Shown here piece by piece: positions 51,236-63,598 of a stretch of DNA of 64,000 nt (position 1 is its first letter; each line of letters starts with the position of its first letter). This stretch comes from Selaginella tamariscina (taxonomy: Eukaryota > Streptophyta > Lycopodiopsida > Selaginellales > Selaginellaceae), in NCBI GenBank assembly GCA_003024785.1, contig PUQB01000120.1:314891-378890 (forward strand). Direction: 5' to 3'. The position numbers and the translations under genes are program-made. The notes beneath the pieces are model-generated. The model did no database searches and was not told the origin of the DNA. It was given only the letters and a program-made list of their open reading frames with translations.

Positions 51236-51845
51236 TATAGATAGATACATATACACATGTACACACACACACACATAGAGAGAGAGAGAGGTGTCTGTGT
51301 GCATATAGATTATCTCCTGCATATATTATGTTTATAAATTACATGTTATTATACATGATGTGTCTCTCATACACACAACACACGCACGCACGCGCACACC
51401 TGATTTCGTAGGCGAAGAAAACAAACCAGAGAATGTCCAACAGCAAGGCACAAGCTAAAAGGGCGGCATATGCACGTCCCAGAGTTTGACTTCCGCTCTC
51501 GATCGCGACAAGAGCAAACAAAGCAATGGCTAGATTCGCAAGCAAAACTCCTGTGTACAACGCCCCTAGAGATCCAACCAAAGCACACGCAATCTGTAAA
51601 AATAAATTAAAAAAAAAAACAATATTAAAAAATACACACGATGTATGTGTATCCTGTGTGTGTGTGTGTGTGTGTGTAAATGAGCTAAAATAAAATTGCA
51701 TTTTTTTCGCATTGAAGAAATACACAAGATCTAAGCTTTAAGGGGCAATATGAAAATTCTTACAAAATACCTGGACATATAGAAGGATTACAGCCACAGA
51801 TTGTACATGATCGTATCCATGGATGCAATCGATCATCCAACGCAT
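50097..51845 (-). CDS. AGTRAP-like four-helix membrane protein
   Basis: Start MRWMIDCIHGYDHVQ. Exons: 51845-51771, 51593-51400, about 50760-50640, about 50540-50395, and a short last exon near 50120-50097. Exon 2 supplies two hydrophobic helices (ALYTGVLLANLAIALFALVA, and AALLACALLLDILWFVFFAY) flanking SGSQTLGRAY. Exon 3 gives another (FTVRIFSAFVWLQMYRLG). Exon 4 is a soluble Ser-rich tail with DDILGGSVYDPTYY. The SQTLGR loop, the WLQMYRLG end and the GGS.YDP.YY tail are what I recall of plant proteins related to the angiotensin-receptor-associated family; their function in plants is not established. The exon 4 donor reads AAG|GCAAGT, a GC-AG intron, and the last intron is filled by a (CT)n tract. 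The exon 3/4 junction is one base out of phase as written. Confidence 0.62.
50130..50372 (+). repeat. (CT)n-rich polypyrimidine tract
   Basis: About 240 bases of nearly pure pyrimidine (CTCTCC, CCCTCC units) within the last intron of the AGTRAP-like gene, where it is a polypurine run in the transcript. The long open frames here on both strands are repeat artefacts. Confidence 0.9.
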
Positions 51846-52349
51846 CCTGGAATCCGTTTGGCGCTTACCAATCCATAACTTATGAATCCTCTGTTTTTAA
51901 AAATTGCCCTAACCCTAAATGCGTTATATACAATAATAATTACAATATTAACATTTATTTCATATTCTAACACGTATTTTAACCATGTACGAAATTTAAA
52001 ATAAGATTTATAATAAATGAAATATAAATTATAGCAGTTGGATAATTTTTTATTTTAACCGTTAACTTAGCGCTAATTAAAATAAATAAAATATAATATA
52101 GATTTATAATAAATGAAATATATAAAACTTGGAACAGATTCCAGGTTTTCAGTTGAAATTTAATTTAAAATATAAATAACTAATTAATTTTGCTAAAATA
52201 TAATGCTACGAATAAAAAAGCTTATGAATTGAACATTTTAAATAATAAGTTTATTTAAAATAATGAAATACGATAATAAGATCTAATTTCTTGTGGTTCT
52301 GCCACGTGGACAAACACTTACATACTTCATTATATCTAAAATTTACCAT
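51846..52349. other. Spacer between AGTRAP-like and SNAPC3-like genes
   Basis: Contains the promoter of the AGTRAP-like gene, with a telo-box-like AACCCTAAA at 51911-51919 about 70 bp upstream of its ATG, followed by AT-rich DNA. No gene. Confidence 0.45.
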
Positions 52350-54076
52350 TTATTCATGGTAGTAATCACACACAGTGACCCCTTCACCATCCCCATGAAG
52401 CATCTCAAAACACTTGTCGCAGAAACAACACGGACTAATCCCCACCTTCTCATCTCCCCATGTCACCTTCCTCGCCCGGAATACCTCACAAATCCCACAC
52501 TTCTTATACCTCACTACAGGTACAAACTTAAGTATGGGATACGCACCTGCATCGTGTGTGTCATCGTTGTGTATCATTCTCACGTCGTTAAATACCAGGG
52601 CGTGCCTGCACTCCCCCTATACACAACAAATAGCACAGTTACTATAACAGTCCGCAGAGAGAGAGAGAGTCTGAGTATAACACACACACACACACATAAT
52701 GCAGTGTATACATGATAGTATAATATGTAAGTATATAGTTACCTGATGGCAGTATAGATACTTCACCCCTAAACGAATCTCCAAATCCCGAAAGAAAGTT
52801 TCCTCCATTCTTGCCGATCGAAAAACTCGAAGTGGTCGGCCCTTCCTTTTCCTCCTCTTACTTTGATTAGCTTCTAACCAATTGAGCACGGGTAGACTGT
52901 AATCGACGGCTTCATTGTGCCGCATATCATTGTAGAAGACGTTCTCAATGAGGAAGTAGCCGCTCGAACTCCGGGAGAAACGTAATCTGCAAAAACAATA
53001 TTACATTTAGTTGGTATCTGTAATATAGTTGAAATACAATACTACTTAATTAAGAGTAGGTCAATATACATCGTACTGCTAACAACGCTATGCAAAACTT
53101 GTAAATATGACACCCACAAAGCACAGAGAGAGAGAGAGACGCATATTGGGGTGAGAACGAGGTGTTTACCTTTACGTGAACTCAAGATGCCTTATGTTGG
53201 AGCAGGGACTGTTTACTAGTTAAAAAACTAAGCAAGCAAATCTTCAGTAAACTAAACTTAGTTTATAGTTTAGGTTATATACCTGTGAGGCAGTAGAGCT
53301 GGTCACGCAATGAAGTTAACAATTGGCTTCCTAGAACTGTGAACTCTTGTGTCTTCCTGCCTTTAGTGTAAAACTCCACAGTTAAAACGACTTCCCATGC
53401 TGGCAACTCTTGCATTATCTGATCGTTATAGCTCCTGCATGGAGCCTTGAGAACCGAAGAACTGTTCTTGAAGTCAAGCTTCTTAGCTTTCGGATCCTCC
53501 TGCAGATAAACACGTCAACATGAGGTGTGTGTGTGTATGGGTGGGTGATTGCATATATGAACAAGCAAATGGACATAATTCAGAAACTCAATATGCAGCG
53601 GAGATCAGAAAGACAGTGTGCCCAAAACACAGAAAACAATAACGTACCTGTTGGTTGAACGAGTGAAGATATAGCACAGCATTCTCACGGCAAATCTCTC
53701 GCTCCTTCTTGAGATTCTGGTAAAACATGATCCTGTTCATATCCGAATCCTCAGTATCGCGGTCTGAATTCCTTTTCTTGTTACCTACCTCTGAATTCCC
53801 TTGTTTCTTGCGCTTTCTACACCGTTTCTTCTTGGACTCCGGATTCAAGGGGGGAGCTTGTGAAATTGCGTGTTCTACAAGTTGCGCATCGCTCACGACC
53901 CTGAGATCGTCCACACAGAGATCATCTGTTTGATCTTCTTGTGGAGGCGATGAATCGATCAATTCCGTGTATAGACTATTCAGCGATAGAGAGCATACCT
54001 CTTGGAAGCCGCGGATGGTCACGGGATCGGGTGCCGCTCCCGCGACAAGAAACGGGCCTCCGACACACAGCGCCAT
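52350..54076 (-). CDS. snRNA-activating protein complex subunit 3 (SNAPC3/SRD2-like)
   Basis: Subunit that helps recognise the proximal element of snRNA promoters; the Arabidopsis orthologue SRD2 is needed for snRNA transcription. Exons: 53648-54076, 53283-53499, 52743-52986, 52350-52616, with a possible small extra exon near 53165-53215. Exon 1 encodes a variable N-terminus with a basic cluster (KKKRCRKRKK) that may be a nuclear signal. Exon 2 has EFTVLGSQLLTSLRD. Exon 3 has GYFLIENVFYNDMR and ARMEETFFRDLEIRLGVKYLYCHQ. Exon 4 has GECRHALVFNDVRMIH and a Cys-rich end (KKCGICEVFRARKVTW, CCFCDKCFEMLHGD), the zinc-binding core of the family. Exons 1, 3 and 4 are open. The exon 2/3 junction is out of phase as drawn, which argues for the extra exon or a 1-base error. 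Confidence 0.88.
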
Positions 54077-54184
54077 AGCCAGGAACCCTAATTACGACCC
54101 TAATTAACGGTTTATCGAATTCCTCTGGTTTAGGGTTTTAAACGTTTAGGGTTCATCGAATCGCTCTGTTTTAGGGTTCTCGCC
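54077..54184. promoter_or_regulatory. Bidirectional promoter with telo-boxes
   Basis: The 108 bp between the ATG codons of the SNAPC3-like gene (-) and Tfb2 (+) contain TTTAGGG at 54129, 54145 and 54170, and AACCCTAA/GACCCTAA at 54084 and 54096. Telo-boxes (AAACCCTA) are known plant promoter elements of growth-related housekeeping genes. No TATA box is obvious. Confidence 0.75.
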
Positions 54185-55375
54185 ATGCCGACCGTCCGGA
54201 GGCAGACCCGCGATTTCATGGATTTGGTGGCCTCAGCGCTGCCGGCAGCGAAGCTTGATCAGCTCTACGACAGTAAATGGACCTGCCAAGCAGTTTTAAG
54301 GTTAATCTATCTCTTAATCCCTTGATTATGCTGTATATACACAATGCACATACTGTATGTGTACACATAGTCTATGTGTATACACACAAACACATATGCA
54401 GCAGACGTACTGTATGTGTACGCTCAAAGACGTATTTTTGCAGGTCGTTGCCACCATTAGCGAAAATCTATGTGATGCGACTGTTGTATGTCGACTGTGC
54501 GGTTTCTGAGAAGATTTTGATTGAATGGGTTAAGCCGGATGCCCTTTCCAAGCACAAGGTTGCTGTTGATAGGCTTGTCCAATTAAGGGTATTCGTACTA
54601 GAACAGAAGTAAGCGTTACGCAGTATATATAGAATGTGCGTGCTTGTGTGTCTGTTATTATACTAATGTGATAGTACAGAAAAAAGGAAGCTGAGTATAC
54701 AATGAATCCCAAGTTTCAGCAACAACTGAGGCTAGCACTATGCACAGGGTATGTTTACATACATACACACATGCATAAGAAATATTGAAATACAGTACAT
54801 ACAAGCATATATACCAGAGAGACACTGACACATATTGTAAACACACACACACACACATGTGTGTGTGTGTGTGTGTAACCTATCGCATAGTAGATGTATG
54901 TAAAGTAGGCCCCCACACGCCCCCACACACACACGCACACACACAAACGTGCCATCCACAATATGCATTTTAAATATATGTTCTGTTATGTGCCACATAT
55001 TGCAAGGCTGTGTGTACGCTAAACTTTAGGAATAACACTATTTGTAGACTGGGCACTCCAAAGGACCCATTACCACCGGATGTTGCTGTACGGGTACCAA
55101 ATCAAATTGAATTGGACAAGTATGCAACAGAAAAATGGGAGGTAGTAATGTTATATATATGTGTGTGTGTGCGTGCGTGTGTGTGTGTGTGTGTGTCAAC
55201 CTCTCATCTTTATTATATATCTTTATTCTTTTACTGCAGTCGGTTGTGCTTCAGCTTGTTAATTATGCTTCACCAGAAGGATCATCAGCATCCTCGAGGA
55301 GTTTTGTAGTTCAACTCTTTCAGAAAGCTGAGCTATTGACTCACGGGTGCGTTTTTTTTTTTTTTTTTTTGTTGT

Positions 55376-55428
<53 letters not shown>

Positions 55429-56957
55429 GCCATCCACTTGATGCGATGGATTTTGATGCTTTTAATGGATTTGACAGTTTTTACACATACATAAGCATGT
55501 AATGTGATTATATTTTTTCATTTGTCTTTATATATAGTTGCTTAAGGCTGGCACTGTATATGTACCTATTCTCGCTAAATACCTTCTGTTGTCTGATTGT
55601 ACAGTGAATATCCTAAGATAACTCCAGCTGGCTTTCAGTTTCTGGTAAGGCTTTGCTAGTTATTCACACGCACGCACGCACGCACATACACAGAAAGCAA
55701 GCTTCCGATGTGATTTATTGCAGTTAATGGACAGAAACTCCCAGTTATGGAGGGTAATTCGAGAGTACGTCCAGTCCACACAGGTACTTACATAATCTTC
55801 ATGAATGATATATTTATTTATTTATTGTTAACAGAACGACATTGGTGAGCTTATACGGTTTCTACTAGAGATTGGATTTTACAACGTAGGTGAAGCATAC
55901 AGCATGAAATCTTTGGGCGACACTCAACAGCAATTCGCGGACGAACTATCACAACTTGTGTATTGCAATTGCAACAGGCAAGACCTCTCTCTCTCTCTCT
56001 CATGTGTCAGCTTCTGTATATATAATGTTATATAGGGTGTGTATACATATAGGCTCTGACAGTATAGAGAGCAGGGTATGAAAGAGAAGTGGTTTATTCC
56101 TACCAGGCTTGCAACAGGTCTGTCGGCTAGTTTATCAGAATCAGGGAATTTGAATACCGAGGTGAGTAGAAGCTTTTGTTGATGATACATGAATTAATTT
56201 ACTTTTATATATAACAGTTTTAGTTAAACGTTTTGCAGGGGTTTATCATGGTGGAAACCAACTTTAGAGTCTACGCTTATACATCTTCGAAGCTGCAAAT
56301 GGAAACATTGCATTTATTTGTAAGGTATATACAGTGTGTGTATATGTATGGTGTATGGGGTGATGTATTCCTCTTTATTCTACTGTCGCATATATGCAGG
56401 ACTGAATACATTCTTCCGAACATTCTCGTGGGGAGTATCACAAAAGAGAGTATTAATGGGCATTATCGAGTGGAATATCCGCTGATCAGGTATTTAGTTA
56501 GATTAAGTACAAGATCTGCGCGCGTGTTTTTTATTTACGGATTCGTTTTCTTTGGTAGATAATTAAGTTTCTACGGCAGCATGCTCATCCGCATGTTGCG
56601 CAGAGAGTTCCTTCAGTACCAGAAACCGTTGTGACCAGGTAAATCACACACACACACATCTGTGTTTGGTGTGCGTGTGCGTGTGTCTCGTGTTAATGTG
56701 TGTTTCTGGTTGTGTATATGCGCTATATACATACACATACATGTTGCCATTTTGCAGATATATCTATGGGAGAGTGATAGAGTCAGAGTACAGTATTTCC
56801 CTGCATACTGCTACGAAGACTTTCCTAACGCTGTAAGTAAAAAATCAGTATTAATAATGCATAAATACTATTAATATATATAATTTCTAATATTATATAT
56901 TATTTGCAAATCTATGTAAGTGTTATAGAAACTCTCTCCCCCCACTCTCTCCCTCTC

Positions 56958-56990
<33 letters not shown>

Positions 56991-57188
56991 ACGCACGCGT
57001 TCTAGATGTATGCCTATGTAAGTTAATAATGGTTAATTTAACAGGGGATATACGAATCATTAGTGGCCCATGCGAGGGATTTAGGGGGCCTTTTATGGGA
57101 GGATCCCCAAAGGAAGAAGATTTTGGTCGGAGGTGAGCACCATGAAGCAATACGTGCATTCCTCGTGGGATTAAATAAGAAGAGATAA
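54185..57188 (+). CDS. TFB2: TFIIH subunit Tfb2/p52 (GTF2H4), 14 exons
   Basis: Core TFIIH subunit that anchors and stimulates the XPB helicase in transcription and nucleotide-excision repair. Exons: 54185-54300, 54444-54608, 54680-54748, 55030-55141, 55240-55346, 55605-55644, 55724-55783, 55835-55977, 56107-56161, 56239-56324, 56400-56489, 56559-56638, 56758-56832, 57045-57188. Landmarks: KWTCQAVLRSLPPLAKIYVMRLL, LRLALCTG, LFQKAELLT, QLWRVIREYV, LIRFLLEIGFYN, FIMVETNFRVYAYTSS, LPNILVGSITKESI and IKFLRQHAHPHV. The C-terminal part, LWESDRVR to ESLVAHARDLGGLLWE, is the XPB-contacting region. Intron 8 begins ACAG|GCAAGA, a GC-AG intron. The junctions around exon 12 (56559-56638) do not keep the frame as written and imply two missing bases; the rest is open. 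Confidence 0.93.
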
Positions 57189-57443
57189 GAATATACTTTC
57201 CATTTACAAGGTATCTATCTTAAATATTATTATTATATATCTGCATTAGTCACGACAACGCACACACACATGCACACGCACGGAAGGGTGTGTGTAGTTC
57301 TGAATGGTATTTAGCATTGACAGCTGTTTAAGAGAATACTTAGTATATACGATCAATCTGTGAATTTTAATCAATTACTTGTTTGAATTATATGCTTTAA
57401 ATTGGTGTATATGAAATTCTAACTGAATAGTAATATAGAGGGG

Positions 57444-57495
<52 letters not shown>

Positions 57496-57562
57496 CCTCG
57501 GTAAATACGAAGTAGAGATTAAAAGCTCGAACTCTATCTCTATCAATGGAAAATGAATATAT
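57189..57562. other. Spacer downstream of Tfb2
   Basis: Tfb2 3' UTR, then a (TC)n(TA)n tract at 57445-57493. The block 57545-57830, which includes the tRNA gene, is partly duplicated at 40080-40330. Confidence 0.5.
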
Positions 57563-57643
57563 TGTCAGGAATGGGATTCGAACCCATGCCCTTTCGGACT
57601 AGTACCTGAAACTAGCGCCTTAGACCAACTCGGCCATCCTGAC
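57563..57643 (-). tRNA. tRNA-Leu(CAG)
   Basis: The same 81-nt gene as at 40240-40320, on the minus strand, with all stems intact and anticodon CAG. It lies between the convergent 3' ends of Tfb2 and the universal stress protein. Confidence 0.95.
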
Positions 57644-57905
57644 TTACACTTCGTTCACTAACTTGCACAAGTTCACTACCAGCATTCTATGTAATACACA
57701 AATGAACAATACAGACGATATCGTATTCTACGCAGGCACATGTACATTATACATAAACACACACACACACACACACATATAAAGTTCTCTAAATGAATGC
57801 AATACACATCTTGAGTAATCTTCTTCCTTACACACACACCTGCAAAGATAGAAACGTACACACACACACACACATTCATAGAAAAGAGAAATACTAACCA
57901 GGAGA

Positions 57906-58107
57906 CTAATGAGTTTCTGCAGGTGCGAGGGAGCTCTTCTCCCCCTCAGCCGTATTGAGCTCCTGCATCTTCTCATGCATACTCTTGAGCTCCTCCCGCT
58001 CTTCCTTCTGCTTCTTCGTTTCCCTCTCTTGCTTCACTATGAGCACCGGGCACTTCACGTGGTGCACACAGTAGTCGCTCACACTCCCCAGGAACGTCCT
58101 GTACACA

Positions 58108-58163
<56 letters not shown>

Positions 58164-58373
58164 TTCATACACCACCAATAAACAACTTAATATATTCTGT
58201 GTACTGTGCATATAAAGAAAGTAATACACGTTCTCTTATGATCAAGCTACGATGGAGAGAGAGAGAGAGAGAATGAGAGTTCATCCGACTTTATACACCA
58301 GATAAACAACTTCATATATCTGTGTATTGTGCATATAAAGAAAGTAATACACGTCCTCTTATGATCAAGCTAT

Positions 58374-58411
<38 letters not shown>

Positions 58412-58706
58412 ATCCGACTTTATACACCACAGATAAACAACTTCATATATGTGTGTATTGTGCATATAAAGAAAGTAATACATGTCCTCTTATGATCAAG
58501 CTACAATTGAGAGAGAGAGAGAGTTCATCCGACTTTATACACGACAAATAAACAACGTCATATATGTGCATATGAAGGAAGTAATACATGTCCTCTTATG
58601 ATCAAGCTACGATGCACACACACAGAGTTTATACACCACAAAGAAACAGCTTCATATATCTGTGTATTATGCATATGAAGTAATACATGTCCTCTTATGA
58701 TCAAGC

Positions 58707-58757
<51 letters not shown>

Positions 58758-60010
58758 TTCATCCGACTTTACACACCACAACAACTTCATATATGTGTAT
58801 ATGAAGTAATACATGTCCTCTTATGAGCAAGCTACGATGGAGAGGAGAGAGAGAACCGAATTAATACACCACAAATAAACAACTTAATATACGTGTATTG
58901 TGCATTAATACATGTCCTCTTATGATCAAGCTACGATGGAGATGAGAGAGGAGAGAGAGGGTTCATCCGACTTTATACACGACAAATAAACAACTTCATA
59001 TATGTGCATATGAAGGAAGTAGTACATGTCCTCTTATGATCAAAATACGATGGAGAGAGAGAGGAGAGAGAGAGAGAGAGAATGAGAGTTCATCCGACTT
59101 CATACACCACAAATAAACAGCTTCATATATGTGCATATGAAGGAGGTAATACATGACCTCTATGATCAAGCTACGATGCACACACACACACACAGTTTAT
59201 ACACCACAAATAAACAACTTCATATATCTGTGTATTGTGCATATAAAGAAAGTAATACATGTCCTCTTATGATCAAGTTATAAACAAGGCAGTAAAAGCC
59301 AAACGCACGCACGCACACACGTGTGTGTGCAAAAAGGAATGTTTACACACACATACACACACACACACACCTTTTAATGGCACCATAACCATGACTTCCC
59401 AGCACCAAAGCGTCAACCCCAGTCTTAACAACTGCTTCACATATATGCTCTCGTGGGTCTCCCTGTGTGACCATACTTTTCACAGTAACCTAGACAATAC
59501 ATACTTTTATACATTAATAACAATAATAATATAGATATGCATCAAAAACTATAACATAATTATGTACTACTTAAATGCTCGTTTTTTATTTATTTTATTA
59601 AATATACATACACACCTTATGTAGTTCACAAAGCTTCTTGGCCTTGGTAAAGATCTCATTAGTGATATGCTCCTGCTGTTTCCGATACGAAGATAGGATT
59701 TCCGGTGGCATCATAATTCCGACTCCGAACACTGAAAAAAATATTAAAATAAAAATAAAATATTTATAATAAATTTTAAATTTTTTTTATATTCTTTTTA
59801 AAATAATTTCCAAAAAGAAAATGTAAATAATTGCTTTCTTGGTGCTGCTTCCAACATGTAAGCAGGGGGGGAAGGCTGTGAATGGAGGAGAATAATGGAA
59901 TCTTCCTGGCGAATCATATGTTGGAGAGCCCATTTAAGAGCTCGAATACTACCTTCAGTGCCATTAATACCTTGTTGTGTGCCATAACCCTAAACCTTCT
60001 TCCTTTAAAT
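57906..60010 (-). CDS. Universal stress protein (UspA-fold, ATP-binding type)
   Basis: Exons: about 59850-60005, 59616-59731, 59371-59489, 57906-58098. Exon 1 gives GINGTEGSIRALKWAL and DSIILLHSQP, the first strand and helix of the Usp fold. Exon 2 gives VFGVGIMMPPEI and a helix. Exon 3 gives VTVKSMVTQGDPREHICEAV and VDALVLGSHGYG. Exon 4 completes the nucleotide motif G-x2-G-x9-GS (GSHGYGAIKRTFLGS) and ends CPVLIVKQ plus a charged tail of about 40 residues (KKQKEEREELKSMHEK). The true start is not settled: the exon 1 frame is closed just upstream by TAG at about 60000, where TTTAG could be an acceptor from an unseen first exon. The end of exon 1, next to a C7 run, does not join exon 2 in phase. 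The third intron (1.3 kb) is a minisatellite. Confidence 0.85.
58140..59280 (+). repeat. Intronic minisatellite, about ten units of 90-130 bp
   Basis: Each unit consists of a (GA)n run, TTCATCCGACTTTATACACCAC, AAATAAACAACTTCATATAT, GTGCATAT.AAG.AAGTAATACAT and GTCCTCTTATGATCAAGCTA. In two units the GA run is replaced by CA repeats (about 58615 and 59178). Units differ by indels and lie entirely within the last intron of the universal stress protein gene. Confidence 0.92.
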
Positions 60011-60079
60011 TTTTTAAAGGGGGTTAACTTTTTAAACGGAGCGGCGGCCGCCACCTTGGCAGCCGGAAAATATATATAA

Positions 60080-61618
60080 TAAATGGTAATATAATAATAT
60101 TATGATAATAATAAATTGTGTATATTTTAAATTCTCTGTTTCTATATATTATTGTATTTATATATATAAAATATGTAATAAAAGAGGTAAAAGATGTGTA
60201 CATTTAACATTTATTCATTAGTGTGAAATTTAATTATGGAAGGAGTTTAAAAACCGTTAACTGTAATATATACATGGAATTAAATTTAACTTCAATTTAA
60301 AATCATATATGTTAATGTTTATTTTAAAATGATGATCTTTACTATAAAGTAAACATTATAAACATCAATATATAGAAATATTTTTCATATACACTTAAAA
60401 TGTATTATATTTATATATTTATCTTAGGAATTTTAAATTTACACATATACTCATGTCAAAAGTTTTAAATTTTTATATTTATACCCTTGAAAAATTTCTA
60501 TCTTTATATTTTAATTTTTAAGTAATAATACTTAATAGAAATTATGTATTTAACTTATAATATATTTACAATGAAATAAAATGAAGTTTATTAATTGTTA
60601 AATATTAAAATGTCATAATAGCAAATGCTAAGAAATAACATATGTTTTAAACTAATTATATTATATTACAATAAATATATGTTTAATTTATTGCATTTTG
60701 AAAACTAAATATAATAAAATATAAATTAATCATAAATTTTCTTTAATTTAAAAAATATATTTTTTTAAATTTAATTTTAAGGAAATTTCCATATATATCC
60801 CTGAAATTTATCATATTTACATAGATATGCCTTGAGTTTACATGTACCCGTGGAACTTCAATACAAAACTTTATACATTTTAAAATTAAATTAAAATATA
60901 TTTTTAAAAATCAAAAAGTATTTATTTTATTATATTTAATTTCAAAATACAATTAATTAAACATACATATTACAATAAAACATACAAATTAATTACGATG
61001 ACAATAAGATATTGGGTACACTAATATTTTCTCAAATGATTTGTAAAATCAAACTACGTTTGAATTTGTAAAAATAACATTTCTATATGTATATGTGTAT
61101 AAATACATGATATATAATATTTACATCAATATAACTTAAATAGTAAATGCATTAGGGAAAATTACATATATGTCCCTAAAATTTATCATATATATATTGA
61201 AAAATTTTAAATTTACATATACACCTTTGTGAAAATTTTGATTTACATTTATGCCTTTAAAATTTTTAATTTTTATATTTTAATTTTAAATAATATTACT
61301 TAAGAAAAATTATGTATTTAATTTATAACATATTTAGAATGAAATGAAATGAAGTTTATTAATTGTTAAAAATGACATAATAACAGACATTAAGAAATGA
61401 TATTTTTTTAAAAAGAATTACATTATATTACAATATATGTTTAATTGAGTGTAAGTTTAAACAAAATATAAATTAATCATAAATGTTTTTTGATTTTTAA
61501 AAAATATATATTTTAACTTAATTTTAAAGTATATAAAGTTTTAAATTGAAGTTTCATGAAAATTTCAAGGGTCATATACGTAAATATGATAAATTTAAGG
61601 GATTTTTTTCTAAAATTA

Positions 61619-61672
<54 letters not shown>

Positions 61673-63559
61673 ATTTTAATTTTAATAAAAAAAAATCATG
61701 ATTATTTTTAAAAATATGTCATTTCTTAACATTTGTTATTATGACATTTTTAACATTTAACAATGAATAAACTTTATTTTATTTAATTCTAATATGTTAT
61801 AAGTTAAATACATAATTTTATTAAGTATTATTATTCAAAAATTAAAATACAAAGGATTAAGTTTTTCAAGTATATAAATGTAAATTTAAGATTTTCATAA
61901 AGTTAAAATTTAGATGGGATATATATGTAATATGATAGATTTCAAGGATATATATATAACTTTTTCTAATTAATTTACTTATTTAAGTTATACTGGTGTA
62001 AGTATTGCATATCTCATGTATTTATACATGTAGACATGTATATATACATGTAAGATGTTATTTTTATAAATTCATGCATAATTTAATTTTGTAAATGAAT
62101 TAAAATAATGTATCGATATCTTATTGTCATGGTAGCTAACTTATATATCTTAACAGTTAAAAGCATATTCTTATACACATGTATATAAAGTTAATGCTAT
62201 AAATATTATTTAATCTTTTAATATTAATTTGAATTTTTCTTATTTTTTCATACTTGACATTTTAATTAATATTAGAATATTAACTGATATTTATAGCATT
62301 AATTTTATTATACATGTGTATAAGAATATGCCTTTTGATTAAGTAAAATCTATGTACCCTTGAAATTGATTGTATTTACATATATACCCCTATAAATTTT
62401 AACTTTACATATATACCCTTGTAAAAGTTTTAAATTTACATTTATATCCTTAAAAAATTTTAATTCTTATACTTTAATTTTTAAATAATACTACTTAATA
62501 AAATTATGTATTTAACTTATAACATATTAGAATGAAATAAAATAAAGTTTATTAACTGTTAAATGTTAAAAGTGTCATAATAATAAGTGTTAAAAAATGC
62601 CATATTTCTTAAAGTAATATTAATTTTTGAGATTTAAATATATATATATAAATTTAATTTTAGGGAAAATTTTATATATTTTATATCCCTTAAATTTTAA
62701 ATTTACATATATACCTCAATTTAAAACTTTATACACTATAAAATAAGTTAAACTAAATTCTTAAAAATTTTCAGAAACATTTATGATTAATTTATATTTT
62801 ATTATATTTAGTTTCAAAATGCAATTATTTAAACATATATATTGCATATATATAATTATTTTAAAAATAAGTCATTTCTTAACATTATTATTATGACATT
62901 TTTAACATTTAACAATTAATAAACTTCATTTTATTTTATTTTAAATATGTTATAAGTTAACTAACATAATTTTTAGTAAGTATTATTATTTAGAAATTAA
63001 AATACAAAAATTGAAAATTTCAAGGATATAAATGTGAAACTTTCATAAGGGTATATATGTAAATTTAAAATTTCTATATAAATATAATAAATTTTGGTAT
63101 ATATGAAATTTTCCCAATAAACTATATATAATAATAATAAATGTTGTATATTCTCGATTCTTTTATAGTCATCTTAACTATTTATATATATTGGATTAGT
63201 ATATTTCATTATATATATATATATATAATGAGATGTATAAAATGTAATAAAATTGTGAAGTGCTTGTATATTTAACATTGAATATTTAGTTGTGTAAAAA
63301 TTAATTATGATGTGGGTTTAAAAATTGTTAAATGTGATATATACATGAAATTAAAATTAAAATGTCTCAATTACAAGAAATAATTTTGAAATATATTACT
63401 TTTTATGAAATTTTAAATTTATACTCTTGAAATTCAATAAGAAGTTATATATGTTATAGTTGTTTTAAAATGAATATATTTAATTATATTTAATTTACTA
63501 ATAATAAACTTCATCACAAATTAAATATATATGATTGTTTACTACAACTTAAAAATCAA

Positions 63560-63598
<39 letters not shown>

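Noticed and set aside
58140..59280. CRISPR-like array because of regular repeats
   Set aside because: Units are 90-130 bp with no unique spacers, lie in a eukaryotic intron and lack cas genes.
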